A DNA stretch of 64,000 bases from Microthrixaceae bacterium. Lineage in GTDB: Bacteria > Actinomycetota > Acidimicrobiia > Acidimicrobiales > Microtrichaceae. The notes below the pieces were generated by a model that was given only the letters and a program-made list of their open reading frames with translations, searched no databases and was not told the origin of the DNA. Numbering within the stretch: position 1 is the first letter of the stretch; each line of letters opens with the position of its first letter. The stretch spans positions 124,001-188,000 of the forward strand of contig JAMLGK010000002.1 in the NCBI GenBank assembly GCA_023957995.1. Direction: 5' to 3'. The position numbers and the translations under genes were made by a program. Shown one piece after another: positions 25,505-35,179 of the stretch.

Positions 25505-26458
25505 GTGCCCTACCGTCTAGATCCCTCGGTGCCACTGCCGGTCACTGTCGCCGAGGTCGCCCGGTCCCAGGTCAAGGCCCTGCGCGCAGACCTGAAACAC
25601 CCCCGGCGACGGGGCGAGGTGGAGTCGGTGCACGACGCACGGAAGCGTGCCAAGAAGCTCCGCGCCCTGACCAGGCTCGTCCGTCCGGCACTGGGTGATC
25701 TCTACGGCGCGAGCAACGAGGTGTTCCGTGACACCGCCAGGGAGCTGTCGGAGCTGCGCAACTCCCAGGTGTTGGTCGAGACGCTCGAGGCGCTCTGTGT
25801 GTCGACTCCCGTGGCACTCGGCACGCCCGCCCTGTCCGAGGCCCGCAGCGAAGCGGTCGCCCGGCACCGACAGGCGACCGAGAGACTCGCCGCCGCGGAC
25901 GGCCCGCTCGCCCGCGCGCGCAGGGCGTCGGCGCCGGCGGGCGAGATCATCGGACAATGGGATCTGCCCGACGACTTCGCCGCGGTCGGAGCAGGGTTCG
26001 GGAACACCTACGGACGCGCCACCGAGGCGTTCGGCCGGTGTCTCGATGAGCGAAGTGCCGGGGCCTTCCACGAGCTGCGCAAGCGGGTCAAGTACCACCG
26101 CTACCAGTTGGAACTCCTGTCCAGCATCGGCGGCGGACTCATCGAGCCCTGGGCCGACCGGTTGCACGACCTGACCGACCTCCTGGGCGATGACCACGAC
26201 CTGTGGGAGCTGGTTGCGGTTGTGCGCAGCGATCCCGACGCGTTCGGCGGCGAGGAGGCGCTCGATGCCATCGAGGTGCTCGCCGCGGGTCGCAGCGCGC
26301 AGCTCCGCCGCAGCGCGCTGGCGCTCGGGTCACGACTCACCGCCGAGGACCCGGACGCCCTCGTGGCGAGGTTGGAGAAGTGGTGGTCCGCTGCGCGTCG
26401 GTACGGCAACGCAACGGGTCCCACCCGCCTGGCGGACCTCGGCGGAGGCACCTCCTGA
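25505..26458 (+). CDS. CHAD domain protein
   Basis: A 317-residue, highly charged helical protein. Two CHAD halves are visible: VHDARKRAKKLRALTRLVRP near residues 40-60 and FHELRKRVKYHRYQLELL near 180-200, with conserved His and basic residues that bind polyphosphate in this family. CHAD proteins associate with polyphosphate granules or with CYTH phosphatases; no CYTH domain is present here. The start is a GTG at 25505; CACAAT ends six bases before it, consistent with leaderless expression. No clear link to its neighbours. Confidence 0.85.
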   Translation: MPYRLDPSVPLPVTVAEVARSQVKALRADLKHPRRRGEVESVHDARKRAKKLRALTRLVRPALGDLYGASNEVFRDTARELSELRNSQVLVETLEALCVSTPVALGTPALSEARSEAVARHRQATERLAAADGPLARARRASAPAGEIIGQWDLPDDFAAVGAGFGNTYGRATEAFGRCLDERSAGAFHELRKRVKYHRYQLELLSSIGGGLIEPWADRLHDLTDLLGDDHDLWELVAVVRSDPDAFGGEEALDAIEVLAAGRSAQLRRSALALGSRLTAEDPDALVARLEKWWSAARRYGNATGPTRLADLGGGTS

Positions 26459-26522
26459 GCGGGTGTGGGAGCGTCCGCAGACAGGGCTCCGGAGACGGTT
26501 GTCCCGCTCGCCACAGGCGCCG

Positions 26523-26554
26523 TTGCGGGTAAACCCCTCCGGGGTTGGTACGGT
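26523..26554 (+). promoter_or_regulatory. Candidate korAB promoter with inverted repeat
   Basis: TTGCGG (26523-26528) and TACGGT (26549-26554) could be -35 and -10, though the 20-base spacer is long. AACCCC-TCC-GGGGTT (26532-26546) is a perfect inverted repeat between them, placed where an activator or repressor could act. A leader of about 85 bases precedes the korA start. Confidence 0.35.
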
Positions 26555-26646
26555 TCTGGATCAGCCGCTCACCCGGCTGTGGAGCCGCCGTGGGTGGCCT
26601 ACGACGCCGCACCAATGGGGGTGCCGGCGGACAACGGAGGGTGAGT

Positions 26647-28544
26647 GTGACCGAGCAGACCCAGGGATCTACCGCGACCAAGCCGAGCGAGGAGATCACC
26701 GATGTGGTCATCCGCCTCGCAGGTGACTCCGGCGACGGAATGCAGCTCACCGGCACCCAGTTCACAGCGGTGAGCGCGCTGGCTGGCAACGACCTGGCGA
26801 CGCTGCCCGACTTCCCGGCGGAGATCCGGGCCCCTGCCGGAACTCTCCCGGGCGTCTCGGCGTTCCAGGTGCGGATCTCGTCCGAGGACATCTCGACCCC
26901 GGGAGACATCGCGGATGTGCTGGTGGCGATGAACCCTGCGGCGCTGCGCTCTGAGCTGTCGAAGCTGCGCCAGGGCGGAATGGTGATCGTGAACAGCGAC
27001 GGGTTCGAGGAGCGCGACCTCGACAAGGCCGGCTACGACGCCAACCCGCTCACCGACGACAGCCTTGCGGACTACCAGGTGGTCGAGGTCCCGATGACGG
27101 ATCTCACGGTCAGGAAGGTCAAGGAACTGGGCGTCAAGGGCCGCGAAGCAGAGCGCTCCAAGAACTTCTTCGCACTCGGGTTGCTGTGCTGGATGTACAG
27201 CAGGAACCCCGACGACCTCAGGGCGTGGATAGAGGACCGCTTCGCCAAGGACGAACTGATCAGGGACGCCAACATCACGGCGTTCGAGGTCGGTTGGTCG
27301 TTCGGCGAGACCACCGAACTCATCCCGGTCACCCGCTCGGTCGCCCCGATGGAGCGCCCACCGGGCACCTACCGCAACATCAACGGCAACACGGGCCTCG
27401 CCTGGGGGATCATCGCCGCGGCACAGCTGAGCGGATTGCCGACCTACCTGGGCTCGTACCCGATCACGCCGGCCTCCGACATCCTGCACGAGTTGGCTAA
27501 GCACCCCGAGGCGGGCATCCGCACCTTCCAGGCCGAGGACGAGATCGCCGCCGCGGCCTCATCGGTCGGAGCCGCCTTCGCCGGCGACCTGGCATGGACG
27601 ACCACCTCTGGTCCGGGAATGGCCCTCAAGGGCGAGACGATCGGTCTCGCTATCTCGCTCGAGCTCCCGTTGGTGATCGTCGACATCCAGCGCGGGGGAC
27701 CCTCCACCGGGTTGCCCACCAAGACCGAACAGTCCGACCTGACCCAGGCTCTGTTCGGGCGGCACGGGGAGTCACCCCTGCCGGTGATAGCGGCTTCTCG
27801 TCCGGCGGACTCATTCGAGTGCGCCATCCAGGCCGCAGAGATCGCGATCAAGTACCGCACGCCGGTCATCCTGTTGTCCGACGGCTACATAGCGAACAGT
27901 TCCGAGCCCTGGTGCCTGCCCGATGTGGAGGACCTGCCGGATCTGTCCACGACCTACGCCACCGGGACGAACCACACCGGTGCTGACGGTGTGGAGGAGT
28001 TCTGGCCCTACCTGCGGGATCCCGACACGTTGGCCCGACCGTGGGCCATTCCCGGAACACCGGGACTGGAACACCGCATCGGCGGTATCGAGAAGGCCGA
28101 TGGCTCCGGGGACATCTCCTATGACCCCGACAACCACCAGGCCATGACAGACCTGCGGGCCGCGAAGGTCGCAGGTGTCGCCCGTGGATACCGGAAACTC
28201 GAGGTGACCGGCGACAGTGAGGACGCCGACCTCCTGGTGGTCGGTTGGGGTTCGACCTGGGGCGCGATAGCAGCAGCGGTGGAACGAGTGCGGTCCGCCG
28301 GCGGCAAGGTCGCCCACGTGCACCTGCGAAACCTCAACCCTCTGCCCGAGGACCTCGGTGACATCGTGCGCCGCTACCCGAAGGTCATGGTCCCGGAGCT
28401 CAACCTCGGGCAGCTGTCGATGGTGCTGCGATCCAAGTACCTGATCGATGCGCAATCGGTGAGCAAGGTGGCCGGACTCCCGTTCACCGCCGGTGAGATC
28501 GAATCAGAGATACACAAGATGTTGGGCGACGACTGGAGCGATCG

Positions 28545-28548
<4 letters not shown>
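26647..28548 (+). CDS. korA: 2-oxoacid:ferredoxin oxidoreductase alpha subunit (KorA)
   Basis: A 633-residue fused gamma-alpha subunit. The N-terminal gamma domain starts DVVIRLAGDSGDGMQLTG, and the alpha part contains GNTGLAWGIIAAAQLSGLP, SYPITPASDILHEL and TTSGPGMALKGETIGLA. With KorB it oxidatively decarboxylates a 2-oxoacid, most often 2-oxoglutarate in actinobacteria, making acyl-CoA and reduced ferredoxin. GGAGG is six bases before the GTG at 26647; another in-frame GTG lies six bases upstream. Its stop overlaps korB as ATGA. Confidence 0.92.
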
Positions 28549-29576
<1,028 letters not shown>

Positions 29577-29648
29577 GCAGGCCCGCCACCGCCTGAGGAC
29601 CACCGATAATTTCCCCGTTTGGCGATGTTCAGTTCGTTTCTCCTCCGG

Positions 29649-29678
29649 TAGACTGGAACTTGTTCCTGTGGTGGGAAC
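29649..29678 (+). promoter_or_regulatory. Candidate promoter and palindrome
   Basis: TAGACT (29649-29654) may be a -10. It is followed at once by the palindrome GGAAC-TT-GTTCC (29655-29666), and GTTCC...GGAAC (29662-29678) forms a second overlapping inverted repeat. The 14-mer TGGAACTTGTTCCT misses the KstR consensus TnnAACnnGTTnnA only at the last base. Confidence 0.4.
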
Positions 29679-29716
29679 ACGGGCGACAGTGGCAATGGAG
29701 CCAATAGGAGAAGACC

Positions 29717-30076
29717 ATGTTGGAGACCACCAAGAACCTGCTCGACGCAACCGTCGGACAGGCGCTGGAGCTGGCCAAGGCCGCGAACAGCGCCTTCCGG
29801 TCACACGACGATGTAGCGGTGGCCCTGCCGGGCGGCATGTACGGTCACGTCCACAAGGGACGCCTGGTCGGATTCGGTCTGGAACCCGTGGGTGATGTGG
29901 TGGTCGACTCCGACCGGCACGTGGAGAACCTCCTCGATGGCGCAGGCGGCCAGTTCCTGTGGGGCCGTGTGGCAGCGATCGCCGGCGGTGCAGCCGCTGC
30001 GGCGTCGACCGCCACGGGAATCACGATCGCAATCGTGCGCGGCCGCGGTCGCCGCGGTGCTGTCGCAACGGCCTGA
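29717..30076 (+). CDS. Small membrane protein of unknown function
   Basis: A 119-residue protein I do not recognise. The first 75 residues are soluble and helical to mixed in character, followed by one Gly/Ala-rich hydrophobic segment (about 82-108) and a short basic tail, so the N-terminal part probably ends in a membrane anchor. AGGAG stands six bases before the ATG. It is flanked by korB and OYE gene 2, with a palindromic promoter of its own, and is likely a single-gene transcript. Confidence 0.65.
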   Translation: MLETTKNLLDATVGQALELAKAANSAFRSHDDVAVALPGGMYGHVHKGRLVGFGLEPVGDVVVDSDRHVENLLDGAGGQFLWGRVAAIAGGAAAAASTATGITIAIVRGRGRRGAVATA

Positions 30077-30151
30077 AAACCACCACTGCCGAACTCCCAC
30101 CGTCGGTCGGGCCTGTAGCCGCGCCCGGTCTCGGCACTAGCGTTCCCTGCG

Positions 30152-32101
30152 ATGGCTGAGCGACTCCTGTGGTCACCAATGCAGCTCGGGCCCGTGACGG
30201 TCCGGAACCGCATCGTCTTCTCCGCGCACCTGACCAACTACGCGCATGACGGCCTGCCGACCGAGCAGCACGCGGCCTACTACGCGGAGCGCGCGGCTGG
30301 CGGCGCGGGACTGATAATCACCGAGGAACACTCGACCCACCCCACCGACTGGCCCTACGAGAAGCTCATCCACGGCTTCAACCGCGAGGTGATCGGCGGC
30401 TACCGCCGGATCACCGACGCGGTGCACCGACACCGGGTGCCGATCTTCGCCCAGATCAACCACAACGGAGGCCAGGCCTCCTCGATGTACTCCCGTCTGG
30501 CGGTCTGGGCACCCTCCCCGGTCGCCGATCCACTGTTCCGCGAGGTTCCCAAGGCCGTGGACGTGGCCGAGATCGAGGAGATCGTGGCCTCGTACGGGCT
30601 CGTGGCAGGACATTGTGCCGAGGGCGGCTTCGACGGCATCGAGCTGCAGTGTTCGCACTCCTCGATCGTGCGCGGATTCCTCTCGCCGGCCACCAACCGG
30701 CGCACGGACAACTACGGCGGATCGCTCGCCAACCGCGCGCGCATCCTGCTCGAGATCGTCGCTGCGGTGCGCGCGGCCATCGGGCCCGAACTGGCACTGG
30801 GTGTGCGGCTCTGCGGCGACGAGCTCATCGAGGGTGGCACCACCATCGACGATGCGGTCGAGGTCGCCAAGATGGTCGAGGCGACCGGTGAGGTCGACTA
30901 CATCAACACCTCGATCGGGGTGGCAACTGCATCTCTGTTCATGATCGAGGCATCGATGCACATCCCGCCCGGATATGCCATGTTCATCCCTTCGGCCCTG
31001 CGCAAGGCGGTGGACCTTCCTGTGGTGGGGGTCGGCAGGTTCAAGGATCCGCTCCAGGCCGAACGCGCGCTGGAGGAGGGCCAGTGTGATCTCGTGGGAG
31101 TGGTCCGTGGCCAGATCGCGGATGCTGACTTCGTGGCTAAGGCCCGTTCGGGTGAGGCCGCCGACACCCGTCTCTGCCTGAGCTGCAACCAGGAGTGCGT
31201 CGGCAGGATGGGGCTCAACCGGTGGCTGGGGTGCATCGAGAACCCGCGAACCGGCCGTGAGAGCGAGAGCGTGGGGCTCGCACAGCCGGTGTCGGTGCGA
31301 CGGGACGTGCTCGTCGTGGGAGCGGGCCCCGCCGGGCTCCAGGCGGCGATCGCGGCGGCCCGCAACGGTCACCGGGTGACGGTCTGCGAGGCCTCCGAGG
31401 AGGCGGGCGGACAGGTGAGGCTTGCAGCATCTGTGCCCAACCGGGCGGAGTTCGGAGACCTCGTCCGCAACCAGCTGCACGAGGCCCGCCGACTGGGGGT
31501 CACGATCGAGACCGGTACCCGCATCGACCTCGCCGATGTCCGGCGCCGCGCTCCCGACCGGGTGATAGTGGCGACCGGATCGGCACCACAACGACCCTGG
31601 TGGGCACCCGAGGACGCGGATTGGATCGTCGACGTGCGTGAGGTACTCGAGGGTGCCGCCAGCCCCTCGGGCGAGGTCGTGGTTCTGGACGAGCTCGGGT
31701 TCCACCAGGCCACCTCGGTGGCAGAACTCCTCGCGGACAGGGGGTGCTCGGTGGAGTTGGTCACCCCCGGGATGGTGGTCGGTCAGGACCTCGGTGTGAC
31801 CCTCGATCTCGAGCACTTCTGGATCCGGGCGCAGGCCAAGGGCATCGCCCAGTCGACAGAGCTCGTGCCGATGTCGGTGGAGGGACACACGGTGCACCTC
31901 CAGCACCACCCCACCGGCGAGATGCTGAGCCGCACACCCGATTGGCTGGTGCTCGCAGTTCCGGGGACACCGACCGACGCGCTCTACCACGAGCTGTCCG
32001 CAGCCGGTTTCGAGGTCGAGCGGGTGGGGGACGCGGTCGCCCCGCGCCGCGCCCATGCCGCTGTGATCGACGGAGAACGCGCAGGCGCCGCGCTGGTCTG
32101 A
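30152..32101 (+). CDS. Mycofactocin system FadH/OYE family oxidoreductase 2
   Basis: A 649-residue paralogue of the OYE gene at 23 kb with the same layout: FMN barrel, four-cysteine cluster motif (CLSCNQEC plus a Cys 12 residues on, in GCIENP), then FAD/NAD(P) domains (VVGAGPAGLQAAIAAARNG). The N-terminal wording FSAHLTNYAHDGLPTEQHAA and FAQINHNGGQASSMYSRL matches OYE subgroup 2 of mycofactocin genomes. The finding of both subgroups within 9 kb is typical of such genomes. TAGCGT eight bases before the ATG suggests leaderless expression. Substrate unknown. Confidence 0.9.
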   Translation: MAERLLWSPMQLGPVTVRNRIVFSAHLTNYAHDGLPTEQHAAYYAERAAGGAGLIITEEHSTHPTDWPYEKLIHGFNREVIGGYRRITDAVHRHRVPIFAQINHNGGQASSMYSRLAVWAPSPVADPLFREVPKAVDVAEIEEIVASYGLVAGHCAEGGFDGIELQCSHSSIVRGFLSPATNRRTDNYGGSLANRARILLEIVAAVRAAIGPELALGVRLCGDELIEGGTTIDDAVEVAKMVEATGEVDYINTSIGVATASLFMIEASMHIPPGYAMFIPSALRKAVDLPVVGVGRFKDPLQAERALEEGQCDLVGVVRGQIADADFVAKARSGEAADTRLCLSCNQECVGRMGLNRWLGCIENPRTGRESESVGLAQPVSVRRDVLVVGAGPAGLQAAIAAARNGHRVTVCEASEEAGGQVRLAASVPNRAEFGDLVRNQLHEARRLGVTIETGTRIDLADVRRRAPDRVIVATGSAPQRPWWAPEDADWIVDVREVLEGAASPSGEVVVLDELGFHQATSVAELLADRGCSVELVTPGMVVGQDLGVTLDLEHFWIRAQAKGIAQSTELVPMSVEGHTVHLQHHPTGEMLSRTPDWLVLAVPGTPTDALYHELSAAGFEVERVGDAVAPRRAHAAVIDGERAGAALV

Positions 32102-32165
32102 GCCGGCCCGGTCGGTTCGATCGGGTCTCGCGTCGGCAACCCGTCGGTCGCTCAGCGGAGGTGGT

Positions 32166-33080
32166 TCACCAGTCCACCTGTTCGCAGCCCGAGTGGGTCT
32201 CGGGTTCGACCTGCAGGGTCGCGTGGTGGATGCCATGGCTCTCCGCCAGCACTTCCCGAGCCTGATCGAGTACCCCGTGGTGATCGGCGTGTTCGCCCAC
32301 CATCAGGTGCGCGGTGAGCACATCCATGTCGGTGGTGAGGGTCCAGACGTGCAGGTCGTGGACGTCCACGACGTCTGGTACCGACTCCAACGCAAGGGTG
32401 ATCTCCTGCAGATCGACGTGTGAAGGCGCCTGCTGAAGCAGGATCTGCAGCGCCTCCCAGGCCAGACGAACCGCCCGGGGGACGATCCAGACACCTATGG
32501 CCAGACCGATCCACGCATCGATGACGGGCTTGTCGGTCAGCATGATCAGGGCGCCGCCGATCACCACACCGACGGATCCGACGGCATCGGCCAACACCTC
32601 GAGGCGAGCGCCCTCTGCCGCGAGCGACCCTCCGTCGCTCAGCAACCTCAGAGCCACCAGGTTCGCCATCAGGCCGAGCGCTCCGACCAAAAGCACGGGC
32701 AGGCCGGGCACATCGGGTGGGTCCTGGATCCGCCCGACCGCCTCCACGATCGCCCAGATTGCCACGAGCACCAGCAGGGCACCGTTGGCCAGTGCCGAGA
32801 TCACCTCGAGGCGGTAGAAGCCGAATGTGCGCTCACTGCGCGTCGGCCGCGACGCGAGGGTCACCGCGGCCAGAGCGAGCACGATCCCACCCACATCGGT
32901 CAGCAGGTGGGCCCCGTCGGTGAGCAGCGACAGGGAACCGGAGGTGATTCCCACCGACACCTGTACCACCAGGGTGACCAGGGTGATCGCCAGTGCGATC
33001 GACAGCGGACGCTTGGCGGCCTCGCCCGAGCGTGCCAGCGCTGAACCGTGGTTGTGCCCGTGTGAGTGTTCCGAACCCAT
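32166..33080 (-). CDS. Cation diffusion facilitator metal exporter
   Basis: A 304-residue CDF transporter of the CzcD/ZitB type: His-rich N-terminus (HSHGHNHG), six membrane segments and a C-terminal ferredoxin-like cytoplasmic domain with VHDLHVWTL. The first metal pair is in LTDGAHLLTDVGG. In the second, where CDF zinc exporters have H-V-L-x-D, this protein has E-V-L-A-D, so one site histidine is replaced by glutamate; metal choice may differ. TACGCT lies eight bases before the ATG. It lies downstream of mftE but with a palindrome between them. Confidence 0.88.
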   Translation of the reverse strand: MGSEHSHGHNHGSALARSGEAAKRPLSIALAITLVTLVVQVSVGITSGSLSLLTDGAHLLTDVGGIVLALAAVTLASRPTRSERTFGFYRLEVISALANGALLVLVAIWAIVEAVGRIQDPPDVPGLPVLLVGALGLMANLVALRLLSDGGSLAAEGARLEVLADAVGSVGVVIGGALIMLTDKPVIDAWIGLAIGVWIVPRAVRLAWEALQILLQQAPSHVDLQEITLALESVPDVVDVHDLHVWTLTTDMDVLTAHLMVGEHADHHGVLDQAREVLAESHGIHHATLQVEPETHSGCEQVDW

Positions 33081-33140
33081 CGTTCACAAGCGTACGCACA
33101 GAGTCGTGGGTCGGGCGCACCCCGACAGGCGTCCCCGGGT

Positions 33141-33154
33141 GTCCGACGTCGGAC
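33141..33154. promoter_or_regulatory. 14-bp palindrome between mftE and CDF gene
   Basis: GTCCGACGTCGGAC is a perfect palindrome 17 bases after the mftE stop and about 60 bases before the CDF start. It could be the hairpin that ends the etf-mftE operon or an operator of the metal exporter; no T-run follows. Confidence 0.4.
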
Positions 33155-33171
33155 CGCTCAGGAGATCGTGG

Positions 33172-33915
33172 TCATGTGCCCTGAAGCCTCGATGCGGTCC
33201 CGAGGAGGTCGTCGAGGAGCCCCTCGAACAGAGCGGCCCCGACCTCGGCGGTGGCCCCGGTGGGATCGCCGAGCACACCGTTGGGGGACACGTCGGCCAG
33301 TCGGCCGCTGGTCAGTTGGGAGCCGATCTCGGAGAAGCCTGCAGTGGATCCCACCTCGGCGAGACCCTCCTCCACCCTGTCGGGGTGGAGGAACAACATG
33401 AGTGAGGTCTCGGTGTGTCCCGCGTGGGGATCCCCTCCATGCACCCGCGGATGCCAGACGTCCACCCGACGGGACTCCGAACCCAGCAGGGACCTCGCCC
33501 GCTCCAACGCGTCCACGTTGCCGCCGTGACCGTTGACGAACAGCACCGCCGAGAACGGGTCCGCGGTGGTCAGGTCTGTGGTGGCCGTTCCGGTGGGGTC
33601 TGGAAGCGCACTCCTGGCGAGTTCCACCAGCACATCGGTCAGCGCCTCGGTGCCTATGGAGAGAGTTCCGGGGAACGATGCGTGTTCGCCGGAGGCCCCG
33701 ATCCCGATGGCCGGGGCCACCAGGGTGTCGTCGCGTCGGCGCGCCAGCGACTCGGCGAGCGAGACGGCGATGAGCGTGTCGGTGTCCAGCGGCAGGTGCG
33801 GGCCGTGCTGCTCGCAGCTCCCCACCGGAACCGCCAACAGCCACCTGTGGTGACCGTGGCCGAGTTCGGTCCAACGCCTGGCACCGAGATCCATGGCGGC
33901 AGCCGGGTGGCTCAC
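33172..33915 (-). CDS. mftE: Mycofactocin creatininase-family peptidase MftE
   Basis: A 247-residue creatininase-fold metallopeptidase. Metal and catalytic residues are visible in GSCEQHGPHLPLDTDT, FVNGHGGN and HAGHTETSLM. MftE releases the C-terminal Gly-Val-Tyr-derived part from MftC-modified MftA. Its GTG start overlaps the etfB stop as GTGA, so it is the last gene of the etfA-fixC-fixX-etfB-mftE operon, 26 kb away from mftABC. That distance is unusual since mftE usually sits in the mft cluster itself, but the active-site spelling and context leave little doubt. Confidence 0.92.
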   Translation of the reverse strand: MSHPAAAMDLGARRWTELGHGHHRWLLAVPVGSCEQHGPHLPLDTDTLIAVSLAESLARRRDDTLVAPAIGIGASGEHASFPGTLSIGTEALTDVLVELARSALPDPTGTATTDLTTADPFSAVLFVNGHGGNVDALERARSLLGSESRRVDVWHPRVHGGDPHAGHTETSLMLFLHPDRVEEGLAEVGSTAGFSEIGSQLTSGRLADVSPNGVLGDPTGATAEVGAALFEGLLDDLLGTASRLQGT

Positions 33916-34904
33916 GGTCGGGGTTCGGCTGTCACCGGATCCGTTGGTTCGGACCCCGTCGCCTTCGCAGCAGTCGCTTCAGCGCCTGCGGCACCCGCGT
34001 CGGTGAGGTAGCCCCACCTGTGGAGCTGGCGGAGGATCTCTGCGGCGGCCTGTGGGGGAGCGAGCTCCACCACCCTCGGAGGCGTACGTTCCTCGAGAGC
34101 ACCCGTGAGCGACACCACGCGCTCGAAGGCATCGGTGCCCTCGGGGGCCGGTAGCGACCGCGGAGGGGGCCGCCACTGGAGGATCCTCGCGGGACGCACC
34201 GGTTCCGGGCGGCGTGGGCTCGATTCCCTCTGCACCCTCCGGCGGGCTTCGACCGCGCGGCCGAGCGGAGCGCGGCGGAGAGGTGCCACGGCTCCTTCCA
34301 CCGACATCACGGCCCTGGCGGGAATCCCCACCCGTTCACGACGTGCACCGTCGAGGCGCCTCACGCCCATCAGCGTCGTCGTGGCATCCCGGGTGGCACC
34401 CCCGATCCGAGGTCGATCACCGAGGTCGACCGAGATCAGCCCCAGCGCCTGGGGCAGCTCCAGATGGTGGGCCAGCAGTGCGGGGACGGATCCCGAACCG
34501 CGGTCCAGGCTGATGTCTCCGCAGACCACGGTATCGGCGTCGAGGCCGACGGGTCCGAGGATGTCGGCGAGGATCCGCGCCGTCTCGCCCGAGGACGCTC
34601 CGCCCCGGGTGTCGCCGGGGTTCCCGGATGTGACCAACACCGCACGGGCAGCTCCGGCGGCAGCCAACTCGCCCAACGCCCACTGCGCATCCGGTGGCCC
34701 GACGCACACCACGACGGCGTCGGTGCCGCGGTCATCGGCCAGTCGCAGGGCAACCTCGACCGCGCTCCGGTCTGCCTCGGAGAACCCCCAACTGTGTGCC
34801 GAGGGGACCGGAAGGCCACTGGTCGGGTCGGTCTCCGGGCTCAGGTCGACCCACTTCACGCAGGCGGCGACGCAGCCGGGGTCGGTGGAGGTCGGCGGGT
34901 TCAC
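33912..34904 (-). CDS. Electron transfer flavoprotein beta subunit (mycofactocin-associated)
   Basis: A 330-residue ETF-beta/FixA-like protein, longer than the usual 250-260. The N-terminal CVAACVKWVDLSPETDP, the WGFSEADRSAVEVALRLAD and the VVCGDISLDRGSGSVPALLAHHL stretch define the AMP-binding ETF domain; the C-terminal 90 residues are a Pro/Arg-rich linker and a short helical tail. With ETF-alpha it moves electrons from dehydrogenases to FixC. I chose GTG 34904, which overlaps the fixX stop as GTGA. A longer frame upstream is only an overlap with fixX. Confidence 0.85.
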   Translation of the reverse strand: MNPPTSTDPGCVAACVKWVDLSPETDPTSGLPVPSAHSWGFSEADRSAVEVALRLADDRGTDAVVVCVGPPDAQWALGELAAAGAARAVLVTSGNPGDTRGGASSGETARILADILGPVGLDADTVVCGDISLDRGSGSVPALLAHHLELPQALGLISVDLGDRPRIGGATRDATTTLMGVRRLDGARRERVGIPARAVMSVEGAVAPLRRAPLGRAVEARRRVQRESSPRRPEPVRPARILQWRPPPRSLPAPEGTDAFERVVSLTGALEERTPPRVVELAPPQAAAEILRQLHRWGYLTDAGAAGAEATAAKATGSEPTDPVTAEPRP

Positions 34905-35179
34905 GAGCTGTGGAACACGACGCCGTGGCCGCCCTCGGGGTAGTTCCAGGAGATGGCTCCCTCCTCGTTGCACACGAGGTAGCAGGTTCCGCACTCGAAG
35001 CACTGCTCGTAGTTGAAGAGGATTCCACCGTCCGACGTGGGCACGAACAGGTCGGCCGGACACGCGGTGATGCATCCGCGCACCGAGCAGTCGCGGCAGA
35101 TCGTGTCGTCCACCACGATGTGGGCCTCGCTGTGGATGCGGAACTCCACCGAGTCCATGCGACGCTCGAAGCTGATCAT
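34901..35179 (-). CDS. FixX-like ferredoxin
   Basis: A 92-residue ferredoxin of the FixX/ETF-QO type. CRDCSVRGCITACP and YEQCFECGTCYLVC hold the cysteines for one or two iron-sulphur clusters. FixX forms the iron-sulphur partner of FixC, together equivalent to ETF:quinone oxidoreductase. The ATG at 35179 overlaps the fixC stop (ATGA) and its stop overlaps the etfB start (GTGA). A second in-frame ATG seven codons later is possible. Confidence 0.88.
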   Translation of the reverse strand: MISFERRMDSVEFRIHSEAHIVVDDTICRDCSVRGCITACPADLFVPTSDGGILFNYEQCFECGTCYLVCNEEGAISWNYPEGGHGVVFHSS

